Positions 29,311 to 41,400 of a stretch of 64,000 nucleotides of DNA are shown in pieces. The translations under genes were made by a program, and so were the position numbers. Source of the DNA: Azorinus chamasolen. Lineage: Eukaryota > Mollusca > Bivalvia > Cardiida > Solecurtidae. Every line of letters starts with the position of its first letter. The stretch's first letter is position 1. The stretch spans positions 71,912,371-71,976,370 of the forward strand of contig OY755246.1 of NCBI GenBank assembly GCA_963576725.1. The letters are read 5' to 3'. The notes under the pieces were generated by a model. That model ran no database searches, was not told where the DNA came from, and saw only the letters and a program-made list of their open reading frames with translations.

Positions 29311-32300
29311 TCAGTCAAATATCCTGGTACTCCTGATATATGTGTGCACTATATCGTTAAGTGCTTCTACAGACTCTACGCTCAGGCCGCTGCCTCTGAA
29401 CAATAGTATATTTAGGGTTACCTCCCCTAATTTGGGTATTTCCCTCAATCCTGAAAGCATATTTCGTCTATGTACAGTAAATGATGAACAGACAAAGAAG
29501 AAGTGGTAATTATCTTCGGGTATGTCAGTGCATTTTGGGCACGAGGGCGATTCTGATAGAAGATGGTTAAAAAGATGCTTATTAAGTGAACTAGCGTTGT
29601 TACGAAGTTGACAAAGAAGGGTATTTTCTCGTCGCCTGCCTAGACTGTAATATATGGGAGGCCTCGTTCTAATTTTAATTGACGATAGTTTAGTTTTGAA
29701 TTGATTAACGGAAGTAGCAGACTTAACTGTATCTGGAAGAGCATTCCAAGCTCTTATCATGCTAGGTATAAATGTATTTTGATATGAAGATGTTCTACAA
29801 CGAGGAATTTGGAGAGTTTGACCGCGAGATCGGAGGTTATATTCTGCTTCTACAGGTAAAAGGGGGAAAATAAGATCCGTTAAATATTGCGGACATATAC
29901 CATGTAAGATTTTGAAAATAATTGTTAGCTTGTGGTTTTCTCGTCTTTCAGACAGAGTATCTATACCTAATTCTAATATACAAACAAGATCTGGAAGAGT
30001 TTCGACGCAGTCCGGTAAATATTCGTGCTGCTCCAACCTCGACACTTTCTAATAAAACTGATTCTTGCTGAGTACAATATGTCCATACCGAATTAGTGTA
30101 TTCTAAGACAGGTCGAATGAATGAGAAGTAAATTGTTAGAAGGAAGGGGCGACCAACAGAGTATTTAAGCATGCGAAGGGTGTTTAATCTACTACATACT
30201 TTATTATAGATACTTTCAACGTGAGCAGACCAAGGTGCATTGGATTTGAATGTTACCCCTAAGTAAGTGTGTGTTTGAACTTCTTCAACTGGCTCCCCTG
30301 CAAAGTGAATAGTAGGGTGAATAGTGCGTTTCCGGGAAAATACTAACGACTTGGTTTTCTGAGGATGGAAGGAAACTGCCCATTGATTTCCCCAGTTATT
30401 CATTAAGTTAAGGTCGCTCGATAGAGATGCTGCACACATTGTCTCTCGGTTTTTATCGACTATCACAAAAAGCGAGGTATCATCTGCAAAAAAACTGACA
30501 TTGTTTGTTAAATTATCAATGATGTCATTAACATAGAGTAAGAATGGCAATGGACCTAATACTGAACCCTAGGGAACACCGGCCTCGATCGGTGAAAAAC
30601 TGGAAAAGAACCCTTCAGTCACGACCTTTTGTTCCCTATCACTTAGGTAACTTTCTATCCAGTTTAGAATATTTCCCTGGATACCATATTGGCTTAATAT
30701 TAGTAAAAACAAAGTATGCCAAACTCTATCAAAAGCCTTGGCAACATCTCAAAAAACGAATCTTACATATTTACCCTTATCTAGGTTGGAGATAATCGAG
30801 TTATAATTATCTAATCTGATTGACTGTACAGTCATTGGGTTGAAACCCTGATTGTTGGTTGCATAATAAATTATTTTCTTTAATATAATTGAACAGATGT
30901 TTAAATACAATATTTTCCATAATCTTACATATGTAACCAGCTAGGGGATCTCTTAACCACAAAGCCAATTGTGAGTTCAAATTATATTTCCAATATAAAA
31001 TGGGCCTGCAAATATATACAAATAATACAGTCTAGGGCTATAATTATGTACAGTACAAATATCTACGACAAGTATTTATCAAGTAAGTAGTTTTCTCTTC
31101 CAAACTATTATAAAGGTTACACAAAGTAGACTTAACACCAAGTACTGAATATGCATTATCTAAACAATTACTTTTAGAAAGATAAATAAGTGACTAAAAC
31201 AAGTAATTCTTACCAGCTGGTCGAGTAAAGTTACCGTAGCAGATACAGAGTTTTCTTCTATAGATGTGAGCTAGACGCAAGACAGAGCCAAAGTGAAAAG
31301 GGCGGTTAAACGAAGAGTGCAAAGTTAGTTTCGTGTCACGTGATAAATATCGAGTCTCGCACGCACACCACGATCTCATACTCAACTCACTCACTCACTC
31401 TGACATGTACATGTATATCGGAATCACCGACGTTAGCTGGTTAGCGATATTGGACGATAATTGTTTGGTATATCAGAATCTCCCTTTCCTTTGAAAATTG
31501 GTGTCACGTGTGTGGCCGTTTCCACTGATATGGGACTTGAGAGAGGGATGGATTGAACAGTTTGGTTAATAGTGCCGATATAGACGGGATTACATGTTTA
31601 AGAATTCTAGGACTAATATTATCTGGCCCAGGTGGCTTCAAACTGTTTAATAGTTTTAATTGATCGACCACTTCCGATTCAAGAAACGCTATATTTTCGA
31701 GCCGTGATCTTGTGCGTTCACTGAATTGTGGCAGTGGCGGTTCATCAATTAATTGGGAGACCGAACTAAAGTACTCATTAAAAGCCTCTGACTTTTCAGT
31801 AGGGTGAAATAAAATTTTACCGTTTGATTTTAGGGGCGGGTTGCAAGCCTTAACATTATTATATTTAGCAATATAGTTTGTAATTCGCCACCATTTACCT
31901 GGAGGAATATTTTTGTCAGTCGGCTGTGAGCATAATTTAGTTTTATATCGTTCTTTCGATTCACACACTAATTTGATGACGTCATTCCGGAGTTTACGAA
32001 AATTTTCCAGTGGTTCGGGTTATTGGAGCGCTTTGCTTTTTGGTGGGCACGATTTCTTTGACGCATTTTGTGGCGGATAGTATTATTAATAAAAGGTTTA
32101 TCCTTCGGTCTGATAACAACAGTTTGTGTTGGGATATGACGTTGAGCACAGTTATGGAACATAATAACAAAATTAGTATATACCGTATTTATTTTTTTAC
32201 TGTTAAAAACGTCTCTATCCCAGTTTTGAGAAGACAACTCCGTGTTTAATCCATCATAATTTGCCAAATTATAATTTCTAATGGTACGTTTGTACGCATA

Positions 32301-32460
32301 TGTTTTATAGATTGAAAAAATCACTTCGACTTTGACGACACTGTGTGGGGTACAGATAGGAGAAGAAACATCAACATTGTAAACATTGGTACTATTATTA
32401 TTTATGCAAGAATCGATACACGTTCCTGTATCAGTCGTGTAGTTTGTGGGTTCGTGTACA
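29311..32460 (-). pseudogene. Jockey-like non-LTR retrotransposon, degenerate
   Basis: Minus strand, in order: endonuclease end (SPICTPHSVV, near 32370), linker (31968-32324), RT start with LNSLKPPGPDNISPRILK (31504-31968), TPIFKGKGDSDIPNNYRPIS (near 31470), AFDRVWH (near 30720), the PQG motif changed to P-stop-G at 30569-30571, FADDTSLFVIVD (near 30480), SYLGVTF-type thumb and a CPKC...H..C finger (29311-30045). At least two further frameshifts and a roughly 490-bp insertion (30944-31433) break it. The 3' end probably runs to about 28745, where the minus strand has GAATAAAAT. Confidence 0.85.
30934..31443. mobile_element. MITE-like insertion within the LINE RT
   Basis: The minus strand reads YRPISLTS up to about 31440, then an unrelated stretch, then resumes CKIMENIVFKHL near 30930. 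The insert is flanked by TAACCAGCTA (30934) and TAGCTGGTTA (31434), a perfect 10-bp inverted pair. No transposase is encoded. Part of the 10 bp could be host sequence. Confidence 0.55.
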
Positions 32461-33180
32461 ACTTTTTACACATTTAATTTTTAAAATTCGTACTAGAATT
32501 TGAAAGTATATTGATATTAAAGAAATCGAAACGGTAAACAAAAACAAAAAATACAAACAAGTAGAAAATGCAAGTATATATATATATAGGTGTATAAACA
32601 ATGCTACATGAGTGTGACATGTTTATGGAGAAATGCATACACGTATGCTTTCTCTCCATCACGGTAGTCATACAATGCACGTAATTATGGAGTGCGTTAT
32701 TGTGCATTTTCTTTTACAGCTAAGATAAGGATATCGCAGAGTAGCATTATAAACACTATTCTATAAATTTCAAATCATACAATTCCTGAATATGTATGTG
32801 TAGTAAGAATTTACACTCAGGATCCTAGAGATGATAGTGTTAGAAGATGATAACGTTAAAACGGACGAACAGTGAGGAGAATACATGTCATCAGGGTCAA
32901 CATACATGTCATCAGGGTCAACATACATATCATCAGGGTCAACATGTCATCAGGGTCAACATACATGTAGTAAACCGCATTAACTTACATACTAACACTC
33001 ATGATCCATGGTATTTAGAGTAAGCGTTTAGTGTAGAAACGCAAGTAGAGTAGATTTTAACCAGCCGATTCAAGCATAACACGAGTAATCAGGTTCAATA
33101 ATGCTTATATAAATATCTAATCTATACACAAATTATAACAATAACATTATACAGTAGAACCGTTCATAAACAGCCATCAA
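32461..33180. other. Intergenic with a 21-bp minisatellite
   Basis: CATGTCATCAGGGTCAACATA repeats about four times at 32886-32965. Otherwise AT-rich without features. Confidence 0.6.
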
Positions 33181-33246
33181 AGAGAGATATAAATATGGGT
33201 CAGAAAGCCTCTATAAGAATTGTATGTACCACCTCCGCACTGCACT

Positions 33247-33248
<2 letters not shown>

Positions 33249-33316
<68 letters not shown>

Positions 33317-33690
33317 CAAACAACCATGCGATCAAACAATCAATCAATCAACCAACCAACAAATAATCAATGAACAAAACAATCAGTCAAACAATCAATC
33401 AACCAATCCACCCATCCACCCCACCCCCATCCAAACACCTACTCACCCATCCATCCATCCCTCAACCGATCAATCAACCAATTGATTGAATGAATGGGCG
33501 AATGAGCGAGTGAACGAACGGACAAGGGACGAATGGATTAATGAATGAACGAGTAAGCCAATAAATGCGCAGATGAATGGATGGATGAATGAATGAATGA
33601 ATGAATGAATGAATGAATGAAAGACAGAATGAATGAATGAATATGGATGATGAATGACTGAATGCCTGAACGAACGACTGAACGAATGAG
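33249..33690. repeat. Compound (CAAT)n and (GAAT)n microsatellite
   Basis: (AATC)n at 33249-33315 decays to CAAC/CATC/CCAT variants, then at CCAATTGATTGAATGAATG switches to (GAAT)n, purest at 33585-33620, decaying to GAAC/GAGC. Confidence 0.95.
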
Positions 33691-33851
33691 CGGTCGGCTA
33701 AGACATGTTCTACTGTATATACTCTTTCGTGTCCAGGAATCACTTTTATATGAGTCTATATATACGATTTCAGTAGTATTTGCTAACATGGTACATATAT
33801 CAACTTTTTTTTCAACCTGACAGTCCTCTTCAGAAACCTTTTATGACACTT

Positions 33852-33915
33852 GTGAACAGTTTGGATCCAGATCCGGCTCCACCAACGTGGGACCTGATGA
33901 GTAGTCCAAACTATT
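33852..33915. repeat. Dispersed hairpin, AACAGTTTGGATCC subfamily
   Basis: GAACAGTTTGGATCCAGATC pairs imperfectly with GATGAGTAGTCCAAACTATT. It is the same family as 18931-18998. Confidence 0.6.
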
Positions 33916-34159
33916 TTAAGCATAGATTATATTCAACGATATATATTATAGAAGGTTCATTTATTCCAAGTATACTGCAGGTGACAAAAGTTTTGCAGAC
34001 GGCAATTCAACTGACAAAAAAATAATAAAAAATAAAATAAAATCCAAGCTGAAAACAAATCATATACATATAACACATAAAGTCATGGCTCGACAGCCAT
34101 TAGCCCAATTTACGCTTGGCTACTCTCCCGGTCGCCTGGTTTTAGTGATATAACTGTGT

Positions 34160-34395
34160 ATGGATATAAACAATGTAAGATGTTAAGTGCTAATACAATG
34201 TAAGATGTTAAGTGCTAAAACAATGTAAGATGTTAAGTGCTAATACAATGTAAGATGTTAAGTGCTAATACAATATAAGATGTTAAGTGCTAAAACAATG
34301 TAAGATGTTAAGTGCTAAAACAATGTAAGATGTTAAGTGCTAATACATTGTAAGATGTTAAGTGTAAGATGTTAAGTGCTAATACAATGTATTGC
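34160..34395. repeat. 25-bp tandem repeat, about 9 copies
   Basis: Unit ACAATGTAAGATGTTAAGTG CTAAT. Confidence 0.9.
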
Positions 34396-35140
34396 ATTGT
34401 ATTACACTGTATTCTCTCTGACAAAAAAATGTTTTCAAGTACAAACGTTTTAAAGTCAGGCAACACGGTCCATTGATAACACATTTCAACCTTGAATCGA
34501 ATGATCTAATTCCAGACTATTAGTACCGTTTTTTTTTATTTGTATCCAGCATTATAAAAGCTAATGTCTGTCTTGCAGCGCGACTGTAGTATAGGGGTAC
34601 CGTTAATGTAACCAGGTTACACGAGATTATTGTATTTAACCCTTTCCATCAGATAACACATTTTCACGCCAATTCAAACACAGTAGACCCAGATCTGACA
34701 GCCCTCGGAGGAGGCGTAGATTAGTGTCTACTCAGTTTGCTAACAGAATTATAACAGATCTAACATTGTTATGCTAGTACCAAAACATACTATTATAAAA
34801 TGGCTAATAACTATTTATGATATTAATATACATGAGAATTAATTTGGTAATGGTTATTTTGGTAACACACCCTGTATTGCCTGCAATTTGAAAGAATCAG
34901 AAGTTTCACTGTATGAAAGTGACTATAATATGCTATAGCATTCAGAGTTTATATATAATAAACTATACTGTCTTTTGAGATCAACAAACGGTATTTCCCA
35001 CCGATAAAATGTCCAATTTTGGGAAATGCTGTTTAACCTTACGAGTTCACTGGACAAATTTTACTATACTGCTACACTGTACGTGTTACGGAATCATTTA
35101 AATAAAACTATCAAACTATCAAATTATCAAACTACATTTT

Positions 35141-35226
35141 GGCGCGGAAGTGATTGAAACGGAACTGTTGCCAGAAGAATGTATTCAAGCGGAAATGACG
35201 TCGACGGATAACGGAAATGACGTTGT
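35141..35226 (+). promoter_or_regulatory. Putative promoter of the FSIP2-like gene: ETS and CRE-like motifs
   Basis: GCGGAAGTG (ETS-like) occurs at 35144, and a 12-bp block CGGAAATGACGT occurs twice (35190 and 35212), joining an ETS-like CGGAA to a CRE/ATF-like TGACGT. All lie 80-170 bp before the ATG. No TATA box is evident. CRE-type sites are common in male germline promoters, so the fit is suggestive only. Confidence 0.45.
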
Positions 35227-35308
35227 TTGTAATCTTCAAAACGTCAACTGACAGTAAAAATGCTAAAACACGTTTAAAATAATAAAACGTTCGGTGTTTT
35301 ATAAAGAA

Positions 35309-35479
35309 ATGGAGCGACTGACTCTCAATAGGCGCCCTAAAACCGGAGACAAAGTGGAATGTTTGCCAGCCGGTGATGGGTTGCCAATTTGGTCAACAAT
35401 TCCACTTGATGCAAAATTGCCAATGATGAAAAACCCAAAAGGCTCTGTAACTTTGTTTACAACAAAACTCGGAGAACCG
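35309..35479 (+). CDS. FSIP2-like exon 1
   Basis: 57 codons from ATG to a donor at ACCG|GTAATC, phase 0. It ends with the conserved-looking TLFTTKLGEP. Reading through gives only a low-complexity hydrophobic tail, supporting splicing here. Confidence 0.75.
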
Positions 35480-38400
35480 GTAATCAATACATTTTTAGTT
35501 CACGAAATGTCGATTTCAATTACATTACCAGTCATTCTTTACCTGCGAGTCCCCTATCTAACAGAATTAAATTTTGAAGTTGTATTAATATCTTTATTAT
35601 TTTATTATAATCAATAGATATCTACCAAGTTTTTCATCAGCTATTAGATCTAGTATGAAAAAGCCAGTTTTATAAATACCTTTGACTGGGTGCCGTAATG
35701 TATTTACATAGAATATTTGGACTCGCAGATTTGCAGTTTGTCGAGTCCCAGGACTCATGCAAGAAAATTTGTAAAAAATCACTGCATTACAACCCCTATT
35801 TACAAATGTAAAAATAAATCATATCTACCACAGAACAATCTGGAATACTACTGTACTATTCATTAAGAAAGGTGATTTAAATTTGCAAAGAATGAAATTC
35901 ATCAGTATTCTTCTTCTTCGATAATGGCATGCATTCTTTCCAGAATATCATGACCATGTGTGTGGGGTTAGTGAAAATGTTAGTAGTGCTAGGTCTCTCA
36001 GGCTACCCAGTCCACTTAAGAGAACCACATCAACGTGAAATGGTACAAGACTTAGATGCCTAATAGTCTACAATCTACAAGTATAGTTTTAGTGCAGGAA
36101 ACCAAGCCCAAGTATAAGTAAGGTTAAAAATAAAAGCAGATAGACTCAAGTTACGATGTCCAAGTACAATAGTCATTAAACGTAAACATAAGACATGCTT
36201 CATCATTGCCACCTTTTAATATTAAAGAAAGAAAGAAACAAACAAACAAAAACTGTACAAATAAACATGATTGCTTACATTCGTGGCTTCTTTTATTGAA
36301 AATAAAAATATATAAATCTATATTGTATGCCAGATTTCGACATGGATGTACGTTAAATCTGTATTGTTAATAATCTGTTCATCATATTTTCTGTCAATGC
36401 ATCAATCACAAAATATCCATAATACTGATATTTTCATATATCAAACTGCAGTGACCGAGCACTATGAACAGTAAAACCTCTCTAAATCGAACATTACAAT
36501 AAAACCTGTCTAAACTGAACACAAACTGTAAAACTTATCTAAACTGAACACAACAATAAAACCTCTCTAAACCAAACACTACAGTAAAACCTCTCTAAAC
36601 CAAACACTACAGTAAAATATCTCTAAACCGAACACTACAGTAAAACCTCTCTAAACCAAATACTACAGTAAATATCTCTAAACCAAACATTACAGTAAAT
36701 ATCTCTAATTGAACACCACAGTAAAATATCTCTAAACTGAACCCTTCAGTAAAACCTATCTAAACCAAACACTACAGTAAAACCTCTCTAAACCAAAACA
36801 CTACAGTAAAACCTCTCTAAACCAAGCACTACAGTAAAACCTCTCTAAACCAAACACTACAGTAAAACCTCTTTAAAGCAAACACTACTGTTAAACATCT
36901 CTAAACCCAACTCACTCACTCACTAAAATAAATACTACAGTAAAATATCTCTAAACTGAACACTAAAGTAAAACCTCTCTAAACTAAACACTACAGTAAA
37001 ATATCTCTGAGCACTTCATTAAAACCTTTATAAACCGAACACTACAGTAAACCTTTCTAAATCGAAAACTACAAAAAACCTGTCTAGACTGAACATAACT
37101 GGAAAAAATCTCTAAACTAAACACTAAAATAAAATCTGTCTAAATGAAACACTACAGTAAAACCGCTCTAACCAAGCAATTAAGTAAATCCTGTCTAAAC
37201 TGAATTCTACAATATAACCTTTTTTAAACCGGACACTACAGTAGTAAAATCTCTCTAAACTGAATATTACAAATAGTCTAGTTTATCTAGTATGGGCTTT
37301 GTGAAGAGAGGCTAATCTTCCTATGATAACCTCTGTTAAAATGAAATTACCTCCCCTGCATGGTACCTCCCCATTATTGTATGCAAACTACAGAGGGTCT
37401 ATTCAAACATTTCTGGATTTCACCGTTCGCCATGGCTTGTATTCTAAAACGTGAATTAATTCATTCTCAATTTATATTTATAATGCATGCAGTCTTGTGA
37501 AGGATGCAAACCGATGAGAAAACAATAATTGAGTATAATGTATTGAACTAGTATTTCTCCATTTCATCTCAACAACAGTCACGTGGTGTTGTTTTGATTT
37601 AGTTGGACTCAAACTGTTTGCCAATGTCATTATTGTTGTTTACCATTTAAAGAAACACAAATGCAAGCAAGAGTATGACTTTGACCTTCGTGACCCCTAC
37701 GGCAAATATATCTGTAATGAGTACCAGCCCTTACACGATCCCCATCTTAAGGCTCACTTCAAGTCCCAGGTGATGAGGAGACATCTGATCAGAAAGGGTT
37801 TCATTTCTGAGGACGGCAAAGTGTTGTGTTCACTGAAAGAGTTCAACAAGTACAGGCAGTATCTGCGTCACGTTTTCTTCCTTGAGATCGCCAGAGAAAG
37901 AAAGGAAGAGGTAAATATCTCGTACAAATTAGCTACGCTATACGAAAACAATTCTCCAGTGTTCACTTACTGAACCAGACAAAGCACCACCTTGAACTCT
38001 TTACTACATAGAAAGGCATTTTAACAATTTCAAATAGAGTAGACCAATATCAGACAGCTCATGTAGGAACTGTCAGATCAGGGTCATTTCTGTTTGCTAT
38101 GGAGTAATATAGATCTGTGTTTCTACAGCCTAAATGATATTGTCGATAAGGTTTGATCTGGCACTATTTGAATATTCCGCCTTTTTCCGTAAGCTGTTTT
38201 TATCCTTCCGAGCACACACGTGAAACATGCGTCACTATCACGATTTTTCATCGACGAAAGTCGACGGAAAGTAATGAGTGCCAGTTCAAACCTTACCGAT
38301 AATAGTATACTCGGGGGCTCTAATGTCTACACGCAGTTGATTGTAAAATCATGTAGTCTCGGGGGACCATAAACAGTACTTATTCTGGCTCTTTAAGGTC

Positions 38401-41400
38401 GGTGGTAGCTTGATACAGGTGATAAATATTACAGACAAATAATTTATACACGACCTTTCTGCATCATTTTTCCAGCATTAAGCAACCGCCTACAGTCAAT
38501 CAATAAATGGCCACTTAAGACGGACTCTAATGTGAAATTAGTTTGCACGAGGGGATTCTCAAATCGGACTGTCTGTTTGTAAACGAACTTTTGTGCAGAG
38601 TACTTCTTTAGCATGACATAATGTGTTTCCCCCTAAAGTTTGATAGAACAGTAAAACCTTTCTTTGGTTAACAATAAAAAGGAAGTGTAACTTTGGGTCT
38701 TTGAGGCACGTGGTAGCTTAATGTATAACGAACGAGGCAGGTGGTAGCTTAATGTATAACGAAAGAGGCAGGTGGTAGCTTAATGTATAACGAACGAGGC
38801 AGGTGGTAGCTTAATGTATAACGAACGAAGCAGGTGGTAGCTTAATGCATAACGAATGAGGCAGGTGGTAGCTTAATGTATAACGAACGAGGCAGGTGGT
38901 AGCTTAATGTATAACGAACGAGGCAGGTGGTAGCTTAATGTATAACGAAAGTACCCAAAATAAAATTATGTTTTCAGGTAGCTTTCAATTCATTTGGTAA
39001 AGTTTAAACCTACATATACTGGAAAAATGTATGAGTCATTTGCAACCAGTGTAGACCCAGATAAGAGGGTTCCTGTAGAAGGCTTCTATTCAGTGTCTGT
39101 AGTACTGCTATAACAATACACTGGGAAATACATTGTCATTTGCTTAGTTTGTTTCATAATAGAGGGAGGAGTCAAATAAGGGTAAAATATCTGCAACACA
39201 ACCAGTTTTAAAACAGTCTTTTACAAGAGTTTACGCTCACCATGGTTGAGTATTTTCGCGAATTATAATCTATCAATTAATAACGAGTATTATGACCCAA
39301 TGTTTTCATTTCATAGTTTTAAAGATCCCAGGGCCCATGTTTAGTTTCTAAATACCGTACCACCAACAGTACGGCAAGTCCTACTTTACGACATTCGCCA
39401 CCAGGACAGCCAAATGTATCGCTTATTGTGTGCAGCAACTTACGACAGAAAGTATCGTTCTAACATACGACAATCTCAACTTTCAGTTGCAATCTTTGTA
39501 AGTTAGAACTTATGATACTTTCAGTCTTACTTTATTTAGTTTAACGGCCCCAAGGTTTATACATCAATAATGTATTGTACCACATTTAACAAATTGTAGA
39601 AACTGACCATGGAGAATCTTGAAACTGAATCTTGAAAAGTAATATTAATATAATACGTACATTTCAATAACAGAATTATTATAGTAAGTAATTTTTGAGT
39701 GGTTTATTTCATATCAATAGATTTCTAAATAAAAAAAGTTAGCAAATTTTGATTTATGTTTTTGATTTACAATTACTTCTTAGCTTGAGAAAATACATAG
39801 GCAAACCTCTGAGCAGCGGCTACACGATGTTGACAACAGATTGTCCCGCAGCACCATAGTCCGTGAGCGGATGCAGCAACAGCGAGAACATGCCATGCAT
39901 AGGTGATCATTTGACAAATATAGAGTGAAAATATGTAGTTTGGGTTTTGTTTAGCTTTGTAAACAGTTTAGACCCAACCAAGTAACTGCTTACTCTCCCG
40001 CTCATTCAGTTTCACGAGCAAGCTAAAGCTTTCACCCAGTAACGTGCTCAAGCAACTTATATTGCAATAATCAAACTCGTTTTTAATGCAAATTCGAGGG
40101 TTGTTCGAAAAGTGTCGTGACAAGTGCTATAATTTTTGTGTCACCTGCCGAGAGGCAGTGCGTCACTTAGGGATCACTTTTCCGTCGTCTGTCTGTCTGT
40201 CCGTCTGTCTGTCTGTCCGTCACACTTTCTTTTTTTGGCTGTCATTTCATATTTCACATGTGTCTTCCTCTCATTGAGGACCATTGATGTAACTAGGGTC
40301 CATCACTCTGCATGCAATACTTTTTGAGTTATTCCCCTTTGTTCTGATTTTTGTCACACTTTCTCTTTTGACTGTAATATCTAAAGGAATCATTATAGAG
40401 CTCACATATTTCACATGTGTCTTCCTCTCATTGAGGACCATTGATGTAACTAGGGTCCATCACTCTGCATGCAATACATTTTGAGATATTCCCCTTTGTT
40501 CTGATTTTCGTCAAATTTTATTTTTTTGGCTGTTATTTCTAAACTAATCATTATAGAGCTTTCAGATTTCACACTTGTCTTCCTCTCATTGAGGACCATT
40601 GATGTAACCAGGGTCCATCACTCTGCATGCAATACATTTTGAGTTATTCCTAAGGGTGAAACGATTAATCGCGATGTGAATTGAACCGCGATCTTTTGCC
40701 CTCGATTCGGTTCGGTTCAATTCGGTTCAACAGATCACATTTTCGATTCGATTTTTATTATAAAAGGCTAGTTTCTTAATGATTGGTAGCGAAATGAAAC
40801 TAACCTATGAAAATTCGCCGTGAAAAGTCGAAATACTTGTTTTCCCGTATTAGAGCTGTCAAAACAAACATACCCATCGAATTCTGATAGACCCAAATCG
40901 ATTGGATGAAGGCCAACTGTTTTAACCAATCAACACGTTGCAATCGTTGCACTTAGTCTGATCGTCTGGGCGCTTTATTCAAGCGTCTTTGTGTTCTCTC
41001 AAAATGTCGGATGCTGAAGCTGTCAATCTACGTGCTACCCCGAAAAACTATCGCTCCAAAATGTGGAGATTTCAGACTTCGCGAGAGCAACGACACAAAT
41101 AAACCAACATGTAAGATTATTTTACATATATTCTCTGCAACACAGGAAATACGACAAATCTGTCAAATCAAATGGAACGGAAACACGGTATTGCAATTTA
41201 CATTTCGTCTTCTTCCAGTAAACTTGGTTGCAAATTTGTGTATGCTTAAAAATTATGAAGCTGTGTATTGATAACTGGCTAAAATATACTCGCGGCAATG
41301 TCTATTGCTTTTTGCTCAGAGACAGGGAGATGTCACACCTCTCTTCAACTGATAGTTATCTGTATCAGATGAAGAGAGACATAACATCTCCAAGTGCTCA

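Noticed and set aside
33195..33789. Ser/Ile/His and Asn/Gln/Ser rich frames
   Set aside because: Translations of (CAAT)n and (GAAT)n microsatellites.
35294..35308. GTG upstream start of the FSIP2-like gene
   Set aside because: Non-ATG; the in-frame ATG at 35309 has a better context for a eukaryotic gene.
40086..40327. Cys/Ser/Val/Leu-rich frames (SVCLSVCLSV)
   Set aside because: Translation of the (GTCT)n microsatellite of family B.
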